64,000 nt of DNA from Cuniculiplasma divulgatum (GCA_031200235.1 CP133595.1:310001-374000), one strand, 5' to 3'. Positions 26,019 to 36,091 are shown, counted from the stretch's first letter. A program made the numbers and translations. The notes: generated from the sequence alone by a model not told the origin.

Positions 26019-27125
26019 TTAAGCGCCTCCTGCAACTTTAACAACTCTCTCAATTGCTTCCATCATTGTGGGGAAAGATTCAATACCGTTCTCTTTGAGA
26101 ATTTTCCTTCCCTCATCCTCATGAACTCCACTGAGCCTGACAACGATAGGCTTTGTTATCTTGAACCGCTTCTTTGCAGCAGCAATTCCGTTTGCAACTG
26201 TATCGGCCTTTGTCACTCCACCGAATATGTTCACAAGGATTGCCCTGGGATCCGCCTTCAACACCAGATCAAAGGCATTCACCACAATCTCCACGTCGTC
26301 CGTTCCCCCGAGATCCAGGAAGTTTCGAGGCTTGCCCTTGTGCAATGTTAGCGCATCCAGCGTGGCCATTGTCAGGCCGGCGCCGTTTGCTATCACACCG
26401 ATCTGCCCATCTAGCTCAATGAAGGAATACCCCTTGGACTGAGCCTCGAGCTCAAGTGGGGTCTTCTCCGGATCCGTTATTTTTATGTCCTTGTGCCTGA
26501 ACATGGAATCATTGTCCATAATGACCTTGGCATCAGCTGCTATGAGATTTCCCTCGGCTGTTTCAACCAGCGGGTTTATCTCAACCAGTTCACAATCCTC
26601 CTCCTGGAATACCCTGTACAGTTTTTCAAGAATATCCCTGAACTGTGCAGAGAGGTTTTTGTCAAACTTCATGAATTTTGCAGCTTCCCTACCGATATAG
26701 TCGGAATATCCCAGCAGTGGATCTATCCGCCTGGTGAATATCTGGTTCTGGGGAACCGATTCGATTTCCACACCGCCGGATGGGCTTGCTATGAGCACAG
26801 GTGCGCGATCTGATCTGTTGAGCGTGATGCTCACATAATACTCGTGTTTGATGTTGATCATATCCTCAATGAGAACCTTTGTGACTGTGAGTCCCCTTAT
26901 CTTTGCACCAAGCAGTTCATTAACAGATGACTTGACCTCGTCGGCACTTCTTGCGAATTTAATGCCGCCGGATTTTCCTCTTCCACCAAGAAGAATCTGG
27001 GATTTTACAACTACCGGCTTTCTGTATTCCTTAATTTCTGAAGCCTGATCAACCACGTAACTGTCAGGAACGGGTACACCATATTTTCTGAAGATTTCTT
27101 TACCCATGTATTCATAGAGATTCAA
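26019..27125 (-). CDS. sucC: Succinyl-CoA synthetase beta subunit
   Basis: The 368-residue protein has the ATP-grasp domain typical of SucC (MNLYEYMGKEIFRKYG at the start, KSQILLGGRGKSGGIKFA, and the C-terminal NIFGGVTKADTVANG). Translation starts at TTG (27123-27125), because this gives the conserved N-terminus. It forms the nucleotide-binding subunit of the TCA-cycle enzyme with SucD, the next gene. Confidence 0.94.
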   Translation of the reverse strand: MNLYEYMGKEIFRKYGVPVPDSYVVDQASEIKEYRKPVVVKSQILLGGRGKSGGIKFARSADEVKSSVNELLGAKIRGLTVTKVLIEDMINIKHEYYVSITLNRSDRAPVLIASPSGGVEIESVPQNQIFTRRIDPLLGYSDYIGREAAKFMKFDKNLSAQFRDILEKLYRVFQEEDCELVEINPLVETAEGNLIAADAKVIMDNDSMFRHKDIKITDPEKTPLELEAQSKGYSFIELDGQIGVIANGAGLTMATLDALTLHKGKPRNFLDLGGTDDVEIVVNAFDLVLKADPRAILVNIFGGVTKADTVANGIAAAKKRFKITKPIVVRLSGVHEDEGRKILKENGIESFPTMMEAIERVVKVAGGA

Positions 27126-27175
27126 TGAACCACCACTTCAGGATAGTTCCAAATTAGATAAAAACTTGTTTTGGT

Positions 27176-28141
27176 TTACCTCTTTCCTGCCCTTACCATA
27201 TCTCCATACATGGCAAGGGATGCACGGCAGCCGTCTCCGACGGCAGTTGCTATCTGGGCTTCAGTATCCTTGACCACATCACCTGCGGCATATATGCCAG
27301 CAACGCTGGTCCGTCCCTTTCTGTCGGTAACGATATACCCGCGGTCGGAAAGCTCCACTCCGGATGATTTCAGGAAATCTGTCTGTGGTACCAGGCCGAC
27401 GTATATGAATACCCCGTCGGTTTCCACCACTGATTCATTCTTGGAATTCCTGTCCCTGTACCGAACACCTGTGACTTTCTTCCTGTCCCCCACTATCTCC
27501 ATTACCTGGGCATTTGTTATGTATTTGATTTTCCTTGATTTTATGCTGTCCTCATAGGCTTTTTCGCACATGTAATGGTCCATGTATTCCAGGACGGTCA
27601 CGGAAGATGTATACTCACTCATGCTTATGGCTGCTATGGCACCGGAATTGCCGCCGCCGATTACAATCACCCTCTTGCCTTTGAACAGGTAGCCATCGCA
27701 TGTTGAGCAGTAGGAAAGCCCCCTTGAATAGTACTCATTCTCACCGGGTACGCCTAAATGCTTGTGGGATGTGCCTGTGGCGACAATTACTGATCTGCAG
27801 GTGAACTCTCCCCTTGACGTTTCCACCGAGAAGCCTTTTTCTGCCTGTTTTACTGATGTAACCTGAGTGCTGTCTATTATCTGAGCATATTCCTGTGCAT
27901 GCTTTGCAAAGTTTGATGCAAGATCTGTTCCTTTAATGGCTTTGAATCCAAGGTAATTCTCAACCAGTGGAGCTTCTGCTGTCAGACCACCCGCCACACT
28001 CTGGTCCAGTATTACAACCTTCAGTCCGGACCTTGCTGCGTAAACAGCAGCAGACATCCCGGCTGCACCTGACCCTATAATTACTGCATCAAAGTCGCGG
28101 TTTTCTATTTTCTGGCTGGACATGGATAGGTTGAATTCCAT
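27176..28141 (-). CDS. trxB: Thioredoxin-reductase-like flavoprotein
   Basis: The product of about 321 residues has the FAD-binding motif GSGAAGMSAAVYAAR, the redox-active site YCSTCDGYLF, the NAD(P)-binding motif VIGGGNSGAIAA, and the second FAD motif GIYAAGDVV. These are the features of thioredoxin reductase. Homologs in Thermoplasma prefer NADH in some cases, so cofactor preference is open. Start codons at 28141 or 28123 are both possible. Confidence 0.92.
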   Translation of the reverse strand: MEFNLSMSSQKIENRDFDAVIIGSGAAGMSAAVYAARSGLKVVILDQSVAGGLTAEAPLVENYLGFKAIKGTDLASNFAKHAQEYAQIIDSTQVTSVKQAEKGFSVETSRGEFTCRSVIVATGTSHKHLGVPGENEYYSRGLSYCSTCDGYLFKGKRVIVIGGGNSGAIAAISMSEYTSSVTVLEYMDHYMCEKAYEDSIKSRKIKYITNAQVMEIVGDRKKVTGVRYRDRNSKNESVVETDGVFIYVGLVPQTDFLKSSGVELSDRGYIVTDRKGRTSVAGIYAAGDVVKDTEAQIATAVGDGCRASLAMYGDMVRAGKR

Positions 28142-28291
28142 GACACTGAATTGCCACATTGCCTAAATATTTACTTCGATACGGCCAGAAAAAACGAGTC
28201 GTGAAATCTAGCATTGACAGCAATTATACATTGTACTGCATACAAATGTATTTATTCGAATAGTTGCTTAAGAGACCGTCTCGGTGAATTA

Positions 28292-28858
28292 TTGAGGAAG
28301 AGAGTGCTGAAGATCGGCCTGATTATGCTTGTTGTTGGTATAGTTGTTTCAGCTGTTGGTCTATTCGCTGGAGACAGCCTTATTCATACATATACAGATT
28401 TCACCCTTGATTCCGCAAGCGGACTTTATGTGTCACAGCCATTGAACCTCAGCAGCTCTGCCGCCGTAACGGTAATCGGTATATCTTCAAGCCCGAAATT
28501 TTATTTCATGAACCAGACCAGCTATGATAATTATGCCAACGTGACCTCGCCATCCTCCTCAAATATATCATCCCACAGCCTGAGTCCTTCAGTGGATGAA
28601 AGCATTGCCGGTACGGATGAGCAGATCTTTGATGCGCACGTCCCCGGAACATACTATCTGATCTCCTTCAGTGCGCCCAATATATCATACAGCATTGATT
28701 CAAATCTGCTGCAGGCAGCCATTTATGGATTTCTTCTTGTTATTGGCATACTGATGGCCATTGCAGGGTTTGTCCTGACAATAGTGGGTCTGGCAATGAG
28801 GCCAAAAATGCAGAATCCCGATGATCTTATGGCACAGTATGAGAAGAAAAACCAATGA
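28292..28858 (+). CDS. Two-pass membrane protein, unknown
   Basis: From TTG at 28292 (ribosome-binding GGTGA just before it) the product has 188 residues: a membrane segment near residues 8-28, an extracellular Ser/Thr/Asn-rich domain of about 110 residues with several N-x-S/T sequons, a second membrane segment near residues 145-168, and a short charged tail. The family is not recognised. It is divergent from trxB and convergent with the thermosome gene. Confidence 0.65.
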   Translation: MRKRVLKIGLIMLVVGIVVSAVGLFAGDSLIHTYTDFTLDSASGLYVSQPLNLSSSAAVTVIGISSSPKFYFMNQTSYDNYANVTSPSSSNISSHSLSPSVDESIAGTDEQIFDAHVPGTYYLISFSAPNISYSIDSNLLQAAIYGFLLVIGILMAIAGFVLTIVGLAMRPKMQNPDDLMAQYEKKNQ

Positions 28859-28949
28859 TCTGAAAAGACATAATCTTCAAAGCAAACAAGTTTTTGCCAG
28901 GTATTGAAAAGATTTGAATTGATAAAAAAAAGATATTTTTGGATGGTTC

Positions 28950-30611
28950 TCAATATGGTGGCATTCCGCCCATACCGCCCATTCCACCCATGCCGCCACC
29001 CATTCCGGGCTGACCGCCAGCACCGCCTTCTCCGCCGCCGGACTTCTTGCTGGCTATGACATCATCTATTCTCAGTATCATTGTTGATACTTCCACAGCG
29101 CTCTCCAGTGCGTGCTTTTTTACCCTGAGTGGGTCAAAGACACCGACCTTGTTCATGTCGCCTACGCCGTTCTTTTCAATGTCAATGCCATAGGAGAAAT
29201 GTCCTTTCTCGTGCTCTGATTTCAGCTGTATCAGTGTGTTTATTGGGTCCATTCCAGCGTTCTCTGCAAGTGTCCTAGGAATTATCTCAAGGGCCTTTGC
29301 GAATGCTTCGATTGCCAGCTGTTCCCTTCCTCCCACTGAATTTGCAAAGGCTCTGATCTTCATGGCCAGTTCAGCCTCGATTGCACCTCCGCCGGGAAGG
29401 TACATGCCGTCTTCCTTGGTGATGGCAACTACCCTTATGGCGTCATTGAGTGATCTCTCGATCTCCGATACAACATGGTCTGTTCCGCCCCTTATGAGTA
29501 TGCTCACTGCCTTGGGGTTTGCGCAACCGGTTATGAAGGTCATCCTGTCATCGCTGATCTTCTTCTCCTCAACTTTCTCAGCTTTGCCTAGCGCGTCTGG
29601 TGTAAGATCGTCAAGGTTTGTCACCATTTTTGCACCGGTGGCCTTGGCCAGTTTTTCCATGTCACTCTTCTTGACCCTTCTCACTGCGTATATCCCTTCC
29701 TTTGCGAGGTAGTGCTGTGCAAGGTCATCAATGCCTTTCTGGCAGAGAAGGACATTAGCCCCGCTCTTCTTGATCTTCTCAACCATTGTCTTGAATGTGT
29801 CAGATTCCTGGTTGAGGAAATCCTGTATCTTGGACGGGTCTGTTATCTGCACCTTTGCCTCTATCTCGGTCTTCTTGATCTCAAGAGCGGAATCAATGAG
29901 GGCAATCTTTGCATTCTTCACAACGGAAGGCATCTTTGAATGTACCTTTTCCTTGTCGATCACAAGACCGTTGATGAACTGGGTGTCACTGACTCCACCA
30001 CCGTTCTTCTTGTCTACCTTTATGTTGGCTGTGTCAACAACAATCTTTCCATCCCTGTTTTCCGCAACTGCGTTCACGGCCTTTACAACAAGATCGCTCA
30101 GGAAATCGCTTGAAAGGCTTGTGTTCTTGCCGGATAGGGCTGTGATGGATATTTTCTTCAAAGTTGCGTCGTCCGTGGCCTTCAGGGCAACCTGTTCCAT
30201 GTTCTTCTTGGCCTCGTTCACCGCAAGACGGTAACCGTTGGTTATGACCGTGGAATGGACACCCTGCTCAAGCAGCGTCTCTGCCTGCTTGAGAAGCTCG
30301 CCTGACAGTATGACGGCCGATGTAGTTCCATCTCCAACTGCGCTGTCCTGGGATTTTGCGACCTCCACAATCATCTTTGCAGTCGGGTGGTCAACATCCA
30401 TTTCCTTCAGAATTGTGGCCCCATCGTTTGAAATAATTATATCCCCGATGGAATCAACCAGCATCTTGTCCATTCCCTTTGGCCCAAGAGTGGTCCTGAT
30501 AGCATCTGCGATGGTCTTGGCTGCCTCAATATTGTTTTTCTGGGCATTCTTTCCCTGTTCTCTTTGCGTTCCTTCTTTAAGTACGAGTATTGGCATCTGT
30601 CCTGATAACAT
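28950..30611 (-). CDS. Thermosome subunit (group II chaperonin)
   Basis: The 553-residue protein has the group II chaperonin ATP-binding motifs ([39 protein letters not shown]) and a C-terminal glycine-methionine repeat ([15 protein letters not shown]). It forms double-ring folding complexes. Thermoplasma-type archaea have two paralogs, alpha and beta; which one this is cannot be settled by eye. GAGGTGA lies just before the ATG and a TATA-like box lies about 40 bp upstream. Confidence 0.97.
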   Translation of the reverse strand: MLSGQMPILVLKEGTQREQGKNAQKNNIEAAKTIADAIRTTLGPKGMDKMLVDSIGDIIISNDGATILKEMDVDHPTAKMIVEVAKSQDSAVGDGTTSAVILSGELLKQAETLLEQGVHSTVITNGYRLAVNEAKKNMEQVALKATDDATLKKISITALSGKNTSLSSDFLSDLVVKAVNAVAENRDGKIVVDTANIKVDKKNGGGVSDTQFINGLVIDKEKVHSKMPSVVKNAKIALIDSALEIKKTEIEAKVQITDPSKIQDFLNQESDTFKTMVEKIKKSGANVLLCQKGIDDLAQHYLAKEGIYAVRRVKKSDMEKLAKATGAKMVTNLDDLTPDALGKAEKVEEKKISDDRMTFITGCANPKAVSILIRGGTDHVVSEIERSLNDAIRVVAITKEDGMYLPGGGAIEAELAMKIRAFANSVGGREQLAIEAFAKALEIIPRTLAENAGMDPINTLIQLKSEHEKGHFSYGIDIEKNGVGDMNKVGVFDPLRVKKHALESAVEVSTMILRIDDVIASKKSGGGEGGAGGQPGMGGGMGGMGGMGGMPPY

Positions 30612-30647
30612 CTGACTTTCACCTCAAGTAGGCAGATAAATATGTTC

Positions 30648-30658
30648 TTCAATATAAA
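30648..30658 (-). promoter_or_regulatory. TATA-like box of the thermosome gene
   Basis: The minus strand reads TTTATATTGAA about 40 bp before the thermosome ATG. With TSS about 25 bp downstream this leaves a short leader that contains the GAGGTGA ribosome-binding site. Confidence 0.45.
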
Positions 30659-30702
30659 CTTTTTTAATCGACCTTATTCTGTAGAACAGGTTTGTATTAT
30701 AT

Positions 30703-32271
30703 CTATTCAACATTTTCCTTAATATCTCTCAATTTACGCTCCTTCATATGCTCCGACTTCAGCCGTCCAAGTGCATAATCAGATGTGTCCACAAATTTGA
30801 GCATGGAAGATAGCTCAGGATGGACTGCCTTCACGGCATCATACATGTCAGATGCTATTCGTCTCAGATCATAGTGAGCCTGGGGAGTGGACCTGAGCTC
30901 ACAGAAAAATGCCAGTTCCTTCAGGTTCAGGTAAGCCGAGACCGGATACCTGTAGGCGTATGGAACCGAGTACTGGGCAACCATGGGCCCATCCTTCTTC
31001 ACGATTGCTTTCCACAGTTCCTTGCCTTTCTGCATCAGCTCATGGAATTCTGCTGAATCCTGGAACAGATCGGGGGTGTCATAACCATATAGCGCGGTGA
31101 GAGGTTTTCTTACAATGCTGATGAACCTGTGCCTCTGAAGGTCCCTGAATGCACCATAGTTTGTATTGATCTGGAAGAGATACCATACGGTCTCAAAGGC
31201 CCTGTGCAGCTTATGCCTCCGGTTTTCCCTCATATCGGCAAGGCGCCTTATTTTTTCACCCAGCATATGGTCCTGCATTTCTCCATTGGAAAGCATCAGG
31301 GTCTGAAGATCGCCGTATCCGCACGAGAATTCATAAATGGAGACGGCCCGGATCAGTGCCTTTCTCCGATCATCAGATTCCAGGAGAGTTACAGTTTTTG
31401 GCTGCGCTGGGGCTTCAAGATCCGGATTAGCAGTGAAATTGGCCAACCCTGACATGTAACGCGTGAGCTCCTTCCCATGATCTGAGACTGCAGATTTGAG
31501 CAGTTCCGGTAGTTCTGTGCTGAGTTCGAAATATAGCTCAGAGGCAAGTTTTACCGCTTCCGGAAGTCCTGTGCTCTGAAGCTTCTGGATCAGGTGTATG
31601 AAAGATCGACCATTGCCTGAAATGCCTATGTTTGTCAGTGTGGAGCCTGGAAGGAGAAACCTGAGGTCGTCAAGGGCCCTGGCTCTGACTGCCGAATTGT
31701 AGGATTTTTCCATGGTTTTCCTCTCCATCTCACCGGCATCTGAGATCTTCATTGCAGAATGCCCATCTGAAAATAGTATGCTATCCAGCGGGTATTTCCT
31801 CTTGAAAAAATTCTGTGCCACCTCATAATTCCGTGAATAGAAATCGAAAAGATCGTTGCAGTACTGCTCATAATCTGCCGCATTCTGTCCGGTTATTCCC
31901 ACGGTTTCAGCTTCCATGAACGGGTATCTGCCCGATGATTTCCTGTCATATCTGACATACCGGGATGATTTCTCAAGGAAAGACAGCCCAACCCGCAGTT
32001 CCTCCATAATCTTGCTTGCTATATTGCTCACGTTCTGGACTGCAACCTGTGCGGTCACCAGTTCAGCGATGGATTCGTCCCCGTATTCAACAAAAACTCG
32101 CCTGTAGAAATCTTCTCCTTTTTTCTCATTTCCGGAAAATTCCTTCCGGTAAACATCCCTGATGTCCAGTTCGGATGCCCGGCTGTACCGGGAAAGAAGT
32201 GCGCCCCTGTCTATCATCCGGTCGAGCTTAACCAGGAAAACGTTTCTGTCGTAGTTGGAAAAATCAGTCAC
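30703..32271 (-). CDS. Tandem ThyX-like protein (two FAD-dependent thymidylate synthase domains)
   Basis: The protein (about 522 residues from GTG 32271; an ATG 22 codons upstream would overlap the DUF35 gene) consists of two ThyX-like halves. ThyX enzymes methylate dUMP with FAD and need the motif RHRxxSxNExSxRY. The first half keeps only the end of the motif (ELRVGLSFLEKSSRYV) and lacks RHR. The second half keeps RHR (LQRHRFISIVRKPL) but lacks the rest. So each half is incomplete, and the protein may combine the two or have another role. Confidence 0.8.
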   Translation of the reverse strand: MTDFSNYDRNVFLVKLDRMIDRGALLSRYSRASELDIRDVYRKEFSGNEKKGEDFYRRVFVEYGDESIAELVTAQVAVQNVSNIASKIMEELRVGLSFLEKSSRYVRYDRKSSGRYPFMEAETVGITGQNAADYEQYCNDLFDFYSRNYEVAQNFFKRKYPLDSILFSDGHSAMKISDAGEMERKTMEKSYNSAVRARALDDLRFLLPGSTLTNIGISGNGRSFIHLIQKLQSTGLPEAVKLASELYFELSTELPELLKSAVSDHGKELTRYMSGLANFTANPDLEAPAQPKTVTLLESDDRRKALIRAVSIYEFSCGYGDLQTLMLSNGEMQDHMLGEKIRRLADMRENRRHKLHRAFETVWYLFQINTNYGAFRDLQRHRFISIVRKPLTALYGYDTPDLFQDSAEFHELMQKGKELWKAIVKKDGPMVAQYSVPYAYRYPVSAYLNLKELAFFCELRSTPQAHYDLRRIASDMYDAVKAVHPELSSMLKFVDTSDYALGRLKSEHMKERKLRDIKENVE

Positions 32272-32308
32272 AAAAAAAGAATATGGGAAAGTTGTAAAGA
32301 ATTTTTGC

Positions 32309-32800
32309 TTATTCCTTGGCAGGAACAAAATATACATCTGTGGGGCTTATCTGCAGATTCCTCCGGAACCTTGCCTTCACCTTCATGCCTATCTTGATAT
32401 CCTCCTGGTCTGCACCAATGAGTCTTGCCATGAAGAGTGAATCCACTCCCTCAAATTCAACCATTATGAGGTTGAAGGGAGTTTCTGGCAGGAATTTCTC
32501 ACTCCCGAAATAGCAGGTGGTGTAAGTGTGCACCCTGCCCTCATTTGGAAGCTCATACCAGTCTGTTTCGGAGCCGCACATCATGCAGTGTCCTCTGGGA
32601 GTGGCATATGTGTATCCGCACTTACGGCATTTGCTTCCCATCAGCTTCTTCTTCCCAAGTGCCCTGAAAAATTCCGAATCCTGTGCATAACTGTGGATGT
32701 AGTCTATGTCATAGTGCGACTTCACTATGAGCGGATCCACGTTGTATACTTCTGTTCCTTCCTGGGTCTCCGGCATCTTTGCGTCATAATCTATTGTCAT
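32309..32800 (-). CDS. DUF35 OB-fold protein with rubredoxin-like zinc ribbon
   Basis: The 163-residue protein has an N-terminal helix, a zinc ribbon with CRKCGYTYATPRGHC and MCGSE, and a C-terminal OB-fold. DUF35 proteins bind acyl-CoA and partner with thiolase-family enzymes in archaea and in bacterial sterol degradation. Its start overlaps the stop of the thiolase-like gene by four bases, which strongly suggests a complex. Confidence 0.88.
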   Translation of the reverse strand: MTIDYDAKMPETQEGTEVYNVDPLIVKSHYDIDYIHSYAQDSEFFRALGKKKLMGSKCRKCGYTYATPRGHCMMCGSETDWYELPNEGRVHTYTTCYFGSEKFLPETPFNLIMVEFEGVDSLFMARLIGADQEDIKIGMKVKARFRRNLQISPTDVYFVPAKE

Positions 32801-34059
32801 TTTACCGCCTCCATTATTGAAACCGTAACGTAAGTCCCTGTTCCCGCATGGCTGTGTATGAGCCCGCGCTTTGCATTCTTGACCTGCAGTGCGTCGTCCT
32901 TGAAGTGTTTCTTAATAGAGTGCTGGAGCTGCCAGAACATGAACACTGACTGCATGATTCCTGTGGCACCCACCGGGTGTCCTGAGGCCAGCAGTCCGCC
33001 GGACGGATTTACAGGAACCTTTCCATTAAGTGCGGACTTGCCCTCCTCAACGAATGATCCGCCTTCGCCATACTTGCACAGTCCGAGATCCTCATACGTC
33101 TGCACTTCCGATGATGTGTAAGCATCGTGCAGCTCAACAAGGTCAATCTCATTGAGTGGGTCAGTGATGCCAGCAGCATCATATGCCTCCTTCGCGGCGG
33201 TCCTGCCTGCCCTGAATGAGTGCACACCAGGGTATTTGAGATTGCGGTAATCGGATTCCTTTTCGTTTGCCAGAAGGGGTACTTTCTGGAATGGCCTGTC
33301 TGAAAGACGCATGGTATCTGTACCTGTTCCTATGCTCTTGACCAGGACGGGGTTGTCGCACAGTTCAAACGCCTTATCCTCTGAAGCAAGGATGGCAACT
33401 GCTGCGCCATCAGACATTGTGCAGACATCAAGCCTCGTGAGGGGATATGATACCATTGGGGAATTCCTGACATCCTCCACGGTGAGTTTCATGGGGCTCT
33501 GGGCATAGGGGTTATGAATCGCATTCCCGTGATTCTTTATTGATACCTTTGCAAGCTGTTCAACAGTGGTTCCGAACTCATGCATATGCCTCACTGCCAT
33601 CATTGCATAGTAACCTGTATAGAAACCCCCCACAGGGTAGTCGAAATTGGTATCGCTTGCAAGAGCTATGAACTCATTGCCCTTCCATGTGTTCACATGC
33701 GACATTGTTTCAAAGCCATAAACTGCACAGACATCCATCCGTCCCGATGCAACCTCCTCGTAGCCTGCCTGGAATGCCAGGCCCCCAGTGGCTCCTCCAC
33801 CCTCAACCCTCTTGCTTGGTTTCGGTGTCAGGCCGAGATAATCCTGAACCATGATGCCTGCCATCAACTGGCGCTGGAAATGATCTGAGAAATAGGAGGC
33901 CACAGATCCATCAATATCCTTCGGGTCAAGATGGATATCGTTGGTAGCATAATCGAAAGCCTTCTTAACCCTTAACCTGAAGTCCATTTCCGGCGTTGCC
34001 TTTGCAAATTTTGTTACACCGCCGGACACCATGTATACATTCTGTCCCTTGTGTTTCAT
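32797..34059 (-). CDS. Thiolase-like (SCP2-type) protein lacking the usual nucleophilic cysteine
   Basis: The 420-residue protein has the thiolase fold and the conserved GHPVGATG loop near the C-terminus. At the site where thiolases carry the acyl-accepting cysteine (usually CASGG), this protein reads GGGATGG, so the nucleophile is a glycine. The NEAF-type loop reads ELHDAYTSSE. The usual thiolase reaction is therefore doubtful. It may act as a retro-aldolase, as Ltp2-type proteins that also pair with DUF35 partners do, or be a non-catalytic member. It is cotranscribed with DUF35. Confidence 0.82.
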   Translation of the reverse strand: MKHKGQNVYMVSGGVTKFAKATPEMDFRLRVKKAFDYATNDIHLDPKDIDGSVASYFSDHFQRQLMAGIMVQDYLGLTPKPSKRVEGGGATGGLAFQAGYEEVASGRMDVCAVYGFETMSHVNTWKGNEFIALASDTNFDYPVGGFYTGYYAMMAVRHMHEFGTTVEQLAKVSIKNHGNAIHNPYAQSPMKLTVEDVRNSPMVSYPLTRLDVCTMSDGAAVAILASEDKAFELCDNPVLVKSIGTGTDTMRLSDRPFQKVPLLANEKESDYRNLKYPGVHSFRAGRTAAKEAYDAAGITDPLNEIDLVELHDAYTSSEVQTYEDLGLCKYGEGGSFVEEGKSALNGKVPVNPSGGLLASGHPVGATGIMQSVFMFWQLQHSIKKHFKDDALQVKNAKRGLIHSHAGTGTYVTVSIMEAVK

Positions 34060-34169
34060 AATTAACCTATTTCGCCATAGGTCTATTTCTAATTAAATTT
34101 ACTATCATGATATATCGGCCGTGATTGCAAACATATTTGAGTATTCTTGATCTGTGGTAGCGCATTAAG

Positions 34170-35012
34170 ATGAAGCTCATAGTAATTGGCGGTTCGGGAT
34201 ATATTGGCAGCAACATTGCTTTAAACATGCATGCAGATGCAGTCGCATACTATTCCAGAACGAGAAATAAGGAACTGGACTCAAAGGGTGTTCAGTGGAT
34301 AGAGGGAAGCATCCTGGATGCTGAGAAGGTGGCAGAAGCAGTGAAAGACTACGATACTGTGGTGGATGCGGCTGGTGTTGACAGCGAGAAAAACCAGAAA
34401 TTTTTCGGTGTCCACGTGACCGGGATGAAGAACATCGTTGAGCCACTGCTGAAATATGACAGCGGACAGCGGCTTATCCATATTTCCTCAATCAACGTTT
34501 ATTATGGACAGACAGACTACCTCAGGTCCAAGGGCATTGCAGAAGACAATGCCGCCAGGGTCAAGAACCACCTCAATGTGAGACCGTCAGTTGTATTTGG
34601 AAACAACGATCGTTTTGTGCCCAGGCTTTTCAAGCTTGCGGCTGATTCCCCGTCAAAACTTCCTGGCGACGGGAACATCTCACCTGTTCACATCCTGGAC
34701 CTCATCAAGGTAATCGAATCAGCAAAGGATCTGAAGGGCGCGGTGGATGTCAGCTCAAGAGAGAAGATATCATTTGCGGAAGCCGTGAACCTGGCAAGGG
34801 AAAAGACCGGCAGGACTCCTGTAAGAATTGTTGAAAAGGGAATGGGATACGGCAGTGCTGTGGAGAAACTCAAGGAAACAAGGATATTTGAGGAATATGA
34901 GATAGACAGGTATCTCATGAACCTGTACAGGGAGAACACTTACATTGACAGATTCGTGAAAGAGCCTGTTCTTTTCACGAACCACATAAAGCAGTATGAC
35001 ATCAAAGCATAA
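34170..35012 (+). CDS. NAD(P)-dependent epimerase/dehydratase-like protein (extended SDR)
   Basis: The 280-residue protein starts with a Rossmann motif (IGGSGYIGSNIAL) and keeps a tyrosine-lysine pair of the SDR family in the segment VYYGQTDYLRSKG. A conserved serine-rich strand (LIHISSINVYY) precedes it. Substrate is unknown; relatives act on nucleotide sugars or bind NAD as sensors. The 3' end overlaps the convergent 162-residue gene by eleven bases. Confidence 0.78.
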   Translation: MKLIVIGGSGYIGSNIALNMHADAVAYYSRTRNKELDSKGVQWIEGSILDAEKVAEAVKDYDTVVDAAGVDSEKNQKFFGVHVTGMKNIVEPLLKYDSGQRLIHISSINVYYGQTDYLRSKGIAEDNAARVKNHLNVRPSVVFGNNDRFVPRLFKLAADSPSKLPGDGNISPVHILDLIKVIESAKDLKGAVDVSSREKISFAEAVNLAREKTGRTPVRIVEKGMGYGSAVEKLKETRIFEEYEIDRYLMNLYRENTYIDRFVKEPVLFTNHIKQYDIKA

Positions 35013-35490
35013 CGTGCCCTATTGCTTCCCTGTATACAAATGTCGCAAGCTTTCCCAGATATTTTATAATGTACTCCGGAACCTCCAGTGAGAAATCTGG
35101 GTCCTCAGTGCATCTTATGAGGTTCGCCAGCGCGTTGTTCATATGTGCGGAGCTGTTGAGCAGATGGGCAGCCCGCCTGTCCCCCTGGCTCATTTTTTCC
35201 TTCATGTCAAGCCACACCTCGTCGGCATGGTTAAGCATCTTCCGTTGCTGGTCAGGCAGCTTCGAATCCGGATCCGTCAGCATCTGGCTGAGCGTATCAA
35301 GCATATCCAGAAGTTCCCTGGTTGCTTGCAGCCTCACACCCTCAGCTATGGCAAGGCCGAGTTCGGCCTGTGCCATCCGCATCTCCATCTGATAGTTGAA
35401 AACGGGATGCTGCCTTGGCAATATCTGTCCATTGTATTCGCATATGGCAGTTCTTGGATCCTCCTCTTCATTCTCCGGCATCAGGCACAC
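35002..35490 (-). CDS. 162-residue helical protein, unknown
   Basis: The product is almost entirely helical, methionine- and leucine-rich, with acidic residues near the N-terminus. There is no membrane segment. The family is not recognised. It lies immediately downstream of tRNA-Gln on the same strand and may share its transcript. Confidence 0.6.
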   Translation of the reverse strand: MCLMPENEEEDPRTAICEYNGQILPRQHPVFNYQMEMRMAQAELGLAIAEGVRLQATRELLDMLDTLSQMLTDPDSKLPDQQRKMLNHADEVWLDMKEKMSQGDRRAAHLLNSSAHMNNALANLIRCTEDPDFSLEVPEYIIKYLGKLATFVYREAIGHVML

Positions 35491-35501
35491 ATCCAGAATA
35501 A

Positions 35502-35574
35502 TAGCCCCGAGCAGATTCGAACTGCTGTCAACGGGTCCAGAGCCCGCTATGCTTGGCCTCTACACCACGGGGCT
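35502..35574 (-). tRNA. tRNA-Gln (anticodon CTG)
   Basis: The minus strand gives acceptor stem AGCCCCG/CGGGGCT, anticodon arm GCGGG-CTCTGGA-CCCGT and T-arm AGCAG-TTCGAAT-CTGCT. The loop places CTG at the anticodon, reading CAG. No intron is seen and CCA is not encoded. Confidence 0.93.
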
Positions 35575-35600
35575 TCGGTCAAGCGATGTAATAGGCATTT

Positions 35601-36041
35601 TTAACTCTTTGCCTTTGACATTGAAGATCTCAGCATTGTCTGGCTGAATCCTATGAAACCGAAGGCAAGAAGCCAAAGCATTGCCATACTGAATGTGTAT
35701 AATGCGGATTTGGTGGAAAGATATAGCAATCCTGAAATCCCCGCCGTAAGGATGCATATTGAATTCAGCCCCAGAAGGATCAGCAGGTTATGCCTCAACT
35801 TTGCAGTTATTCCAAGAATAAAGGCATAAAAGCTTACAATAAACGTGAAAGCGCCAAGAAGGATATGAAAGGCCAGAACCGGATAATGTGCAGATTGAGC
35901 AAGCACAGTTAAAATTGACCCACTTTCTGAGCCATAGAATGAGTTGGCATACATGCCTGCAACAAACTGGATTCCCAGAAGAGCCGTCATCAGTGTAAGG
36001 AGTACTGCGATCTTTGAGCTGCCTGATCCATCGTGGTTCAA
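35601..36041 (-). CDS. Four-pass membrane protein, unknown
   Basis: The 146-residue protein has four hydrophobic segments (about residues 10-30, 52-72, 80-105 and 112-135). A histidine in segment 2 (LAFHILLGAF) could coordinate haem, but this is not enough to call a cytochrome. The gene lies upstream of tRNA-Gln on the same strand. Confidence 0.65.
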   Translation of the reverse strand: MNHDGSGSSKIAVLLTLMTALLGIQFVAGMYANSFYGSESGSILTVLAQSAHYPVLAFHILLGAFTFIVSFYAFILGITAKLRHNLLILLGLNSICILTAGISGLLYLSTKSALYTFSMAMLWLLAFGFIGFSQTMLRSSMSKAKS

Positions 36042-36091
36042 CAGTCCCTTAAGATGCGCAATATTAAATATCTTGGTAAAGATGAAGAAAG

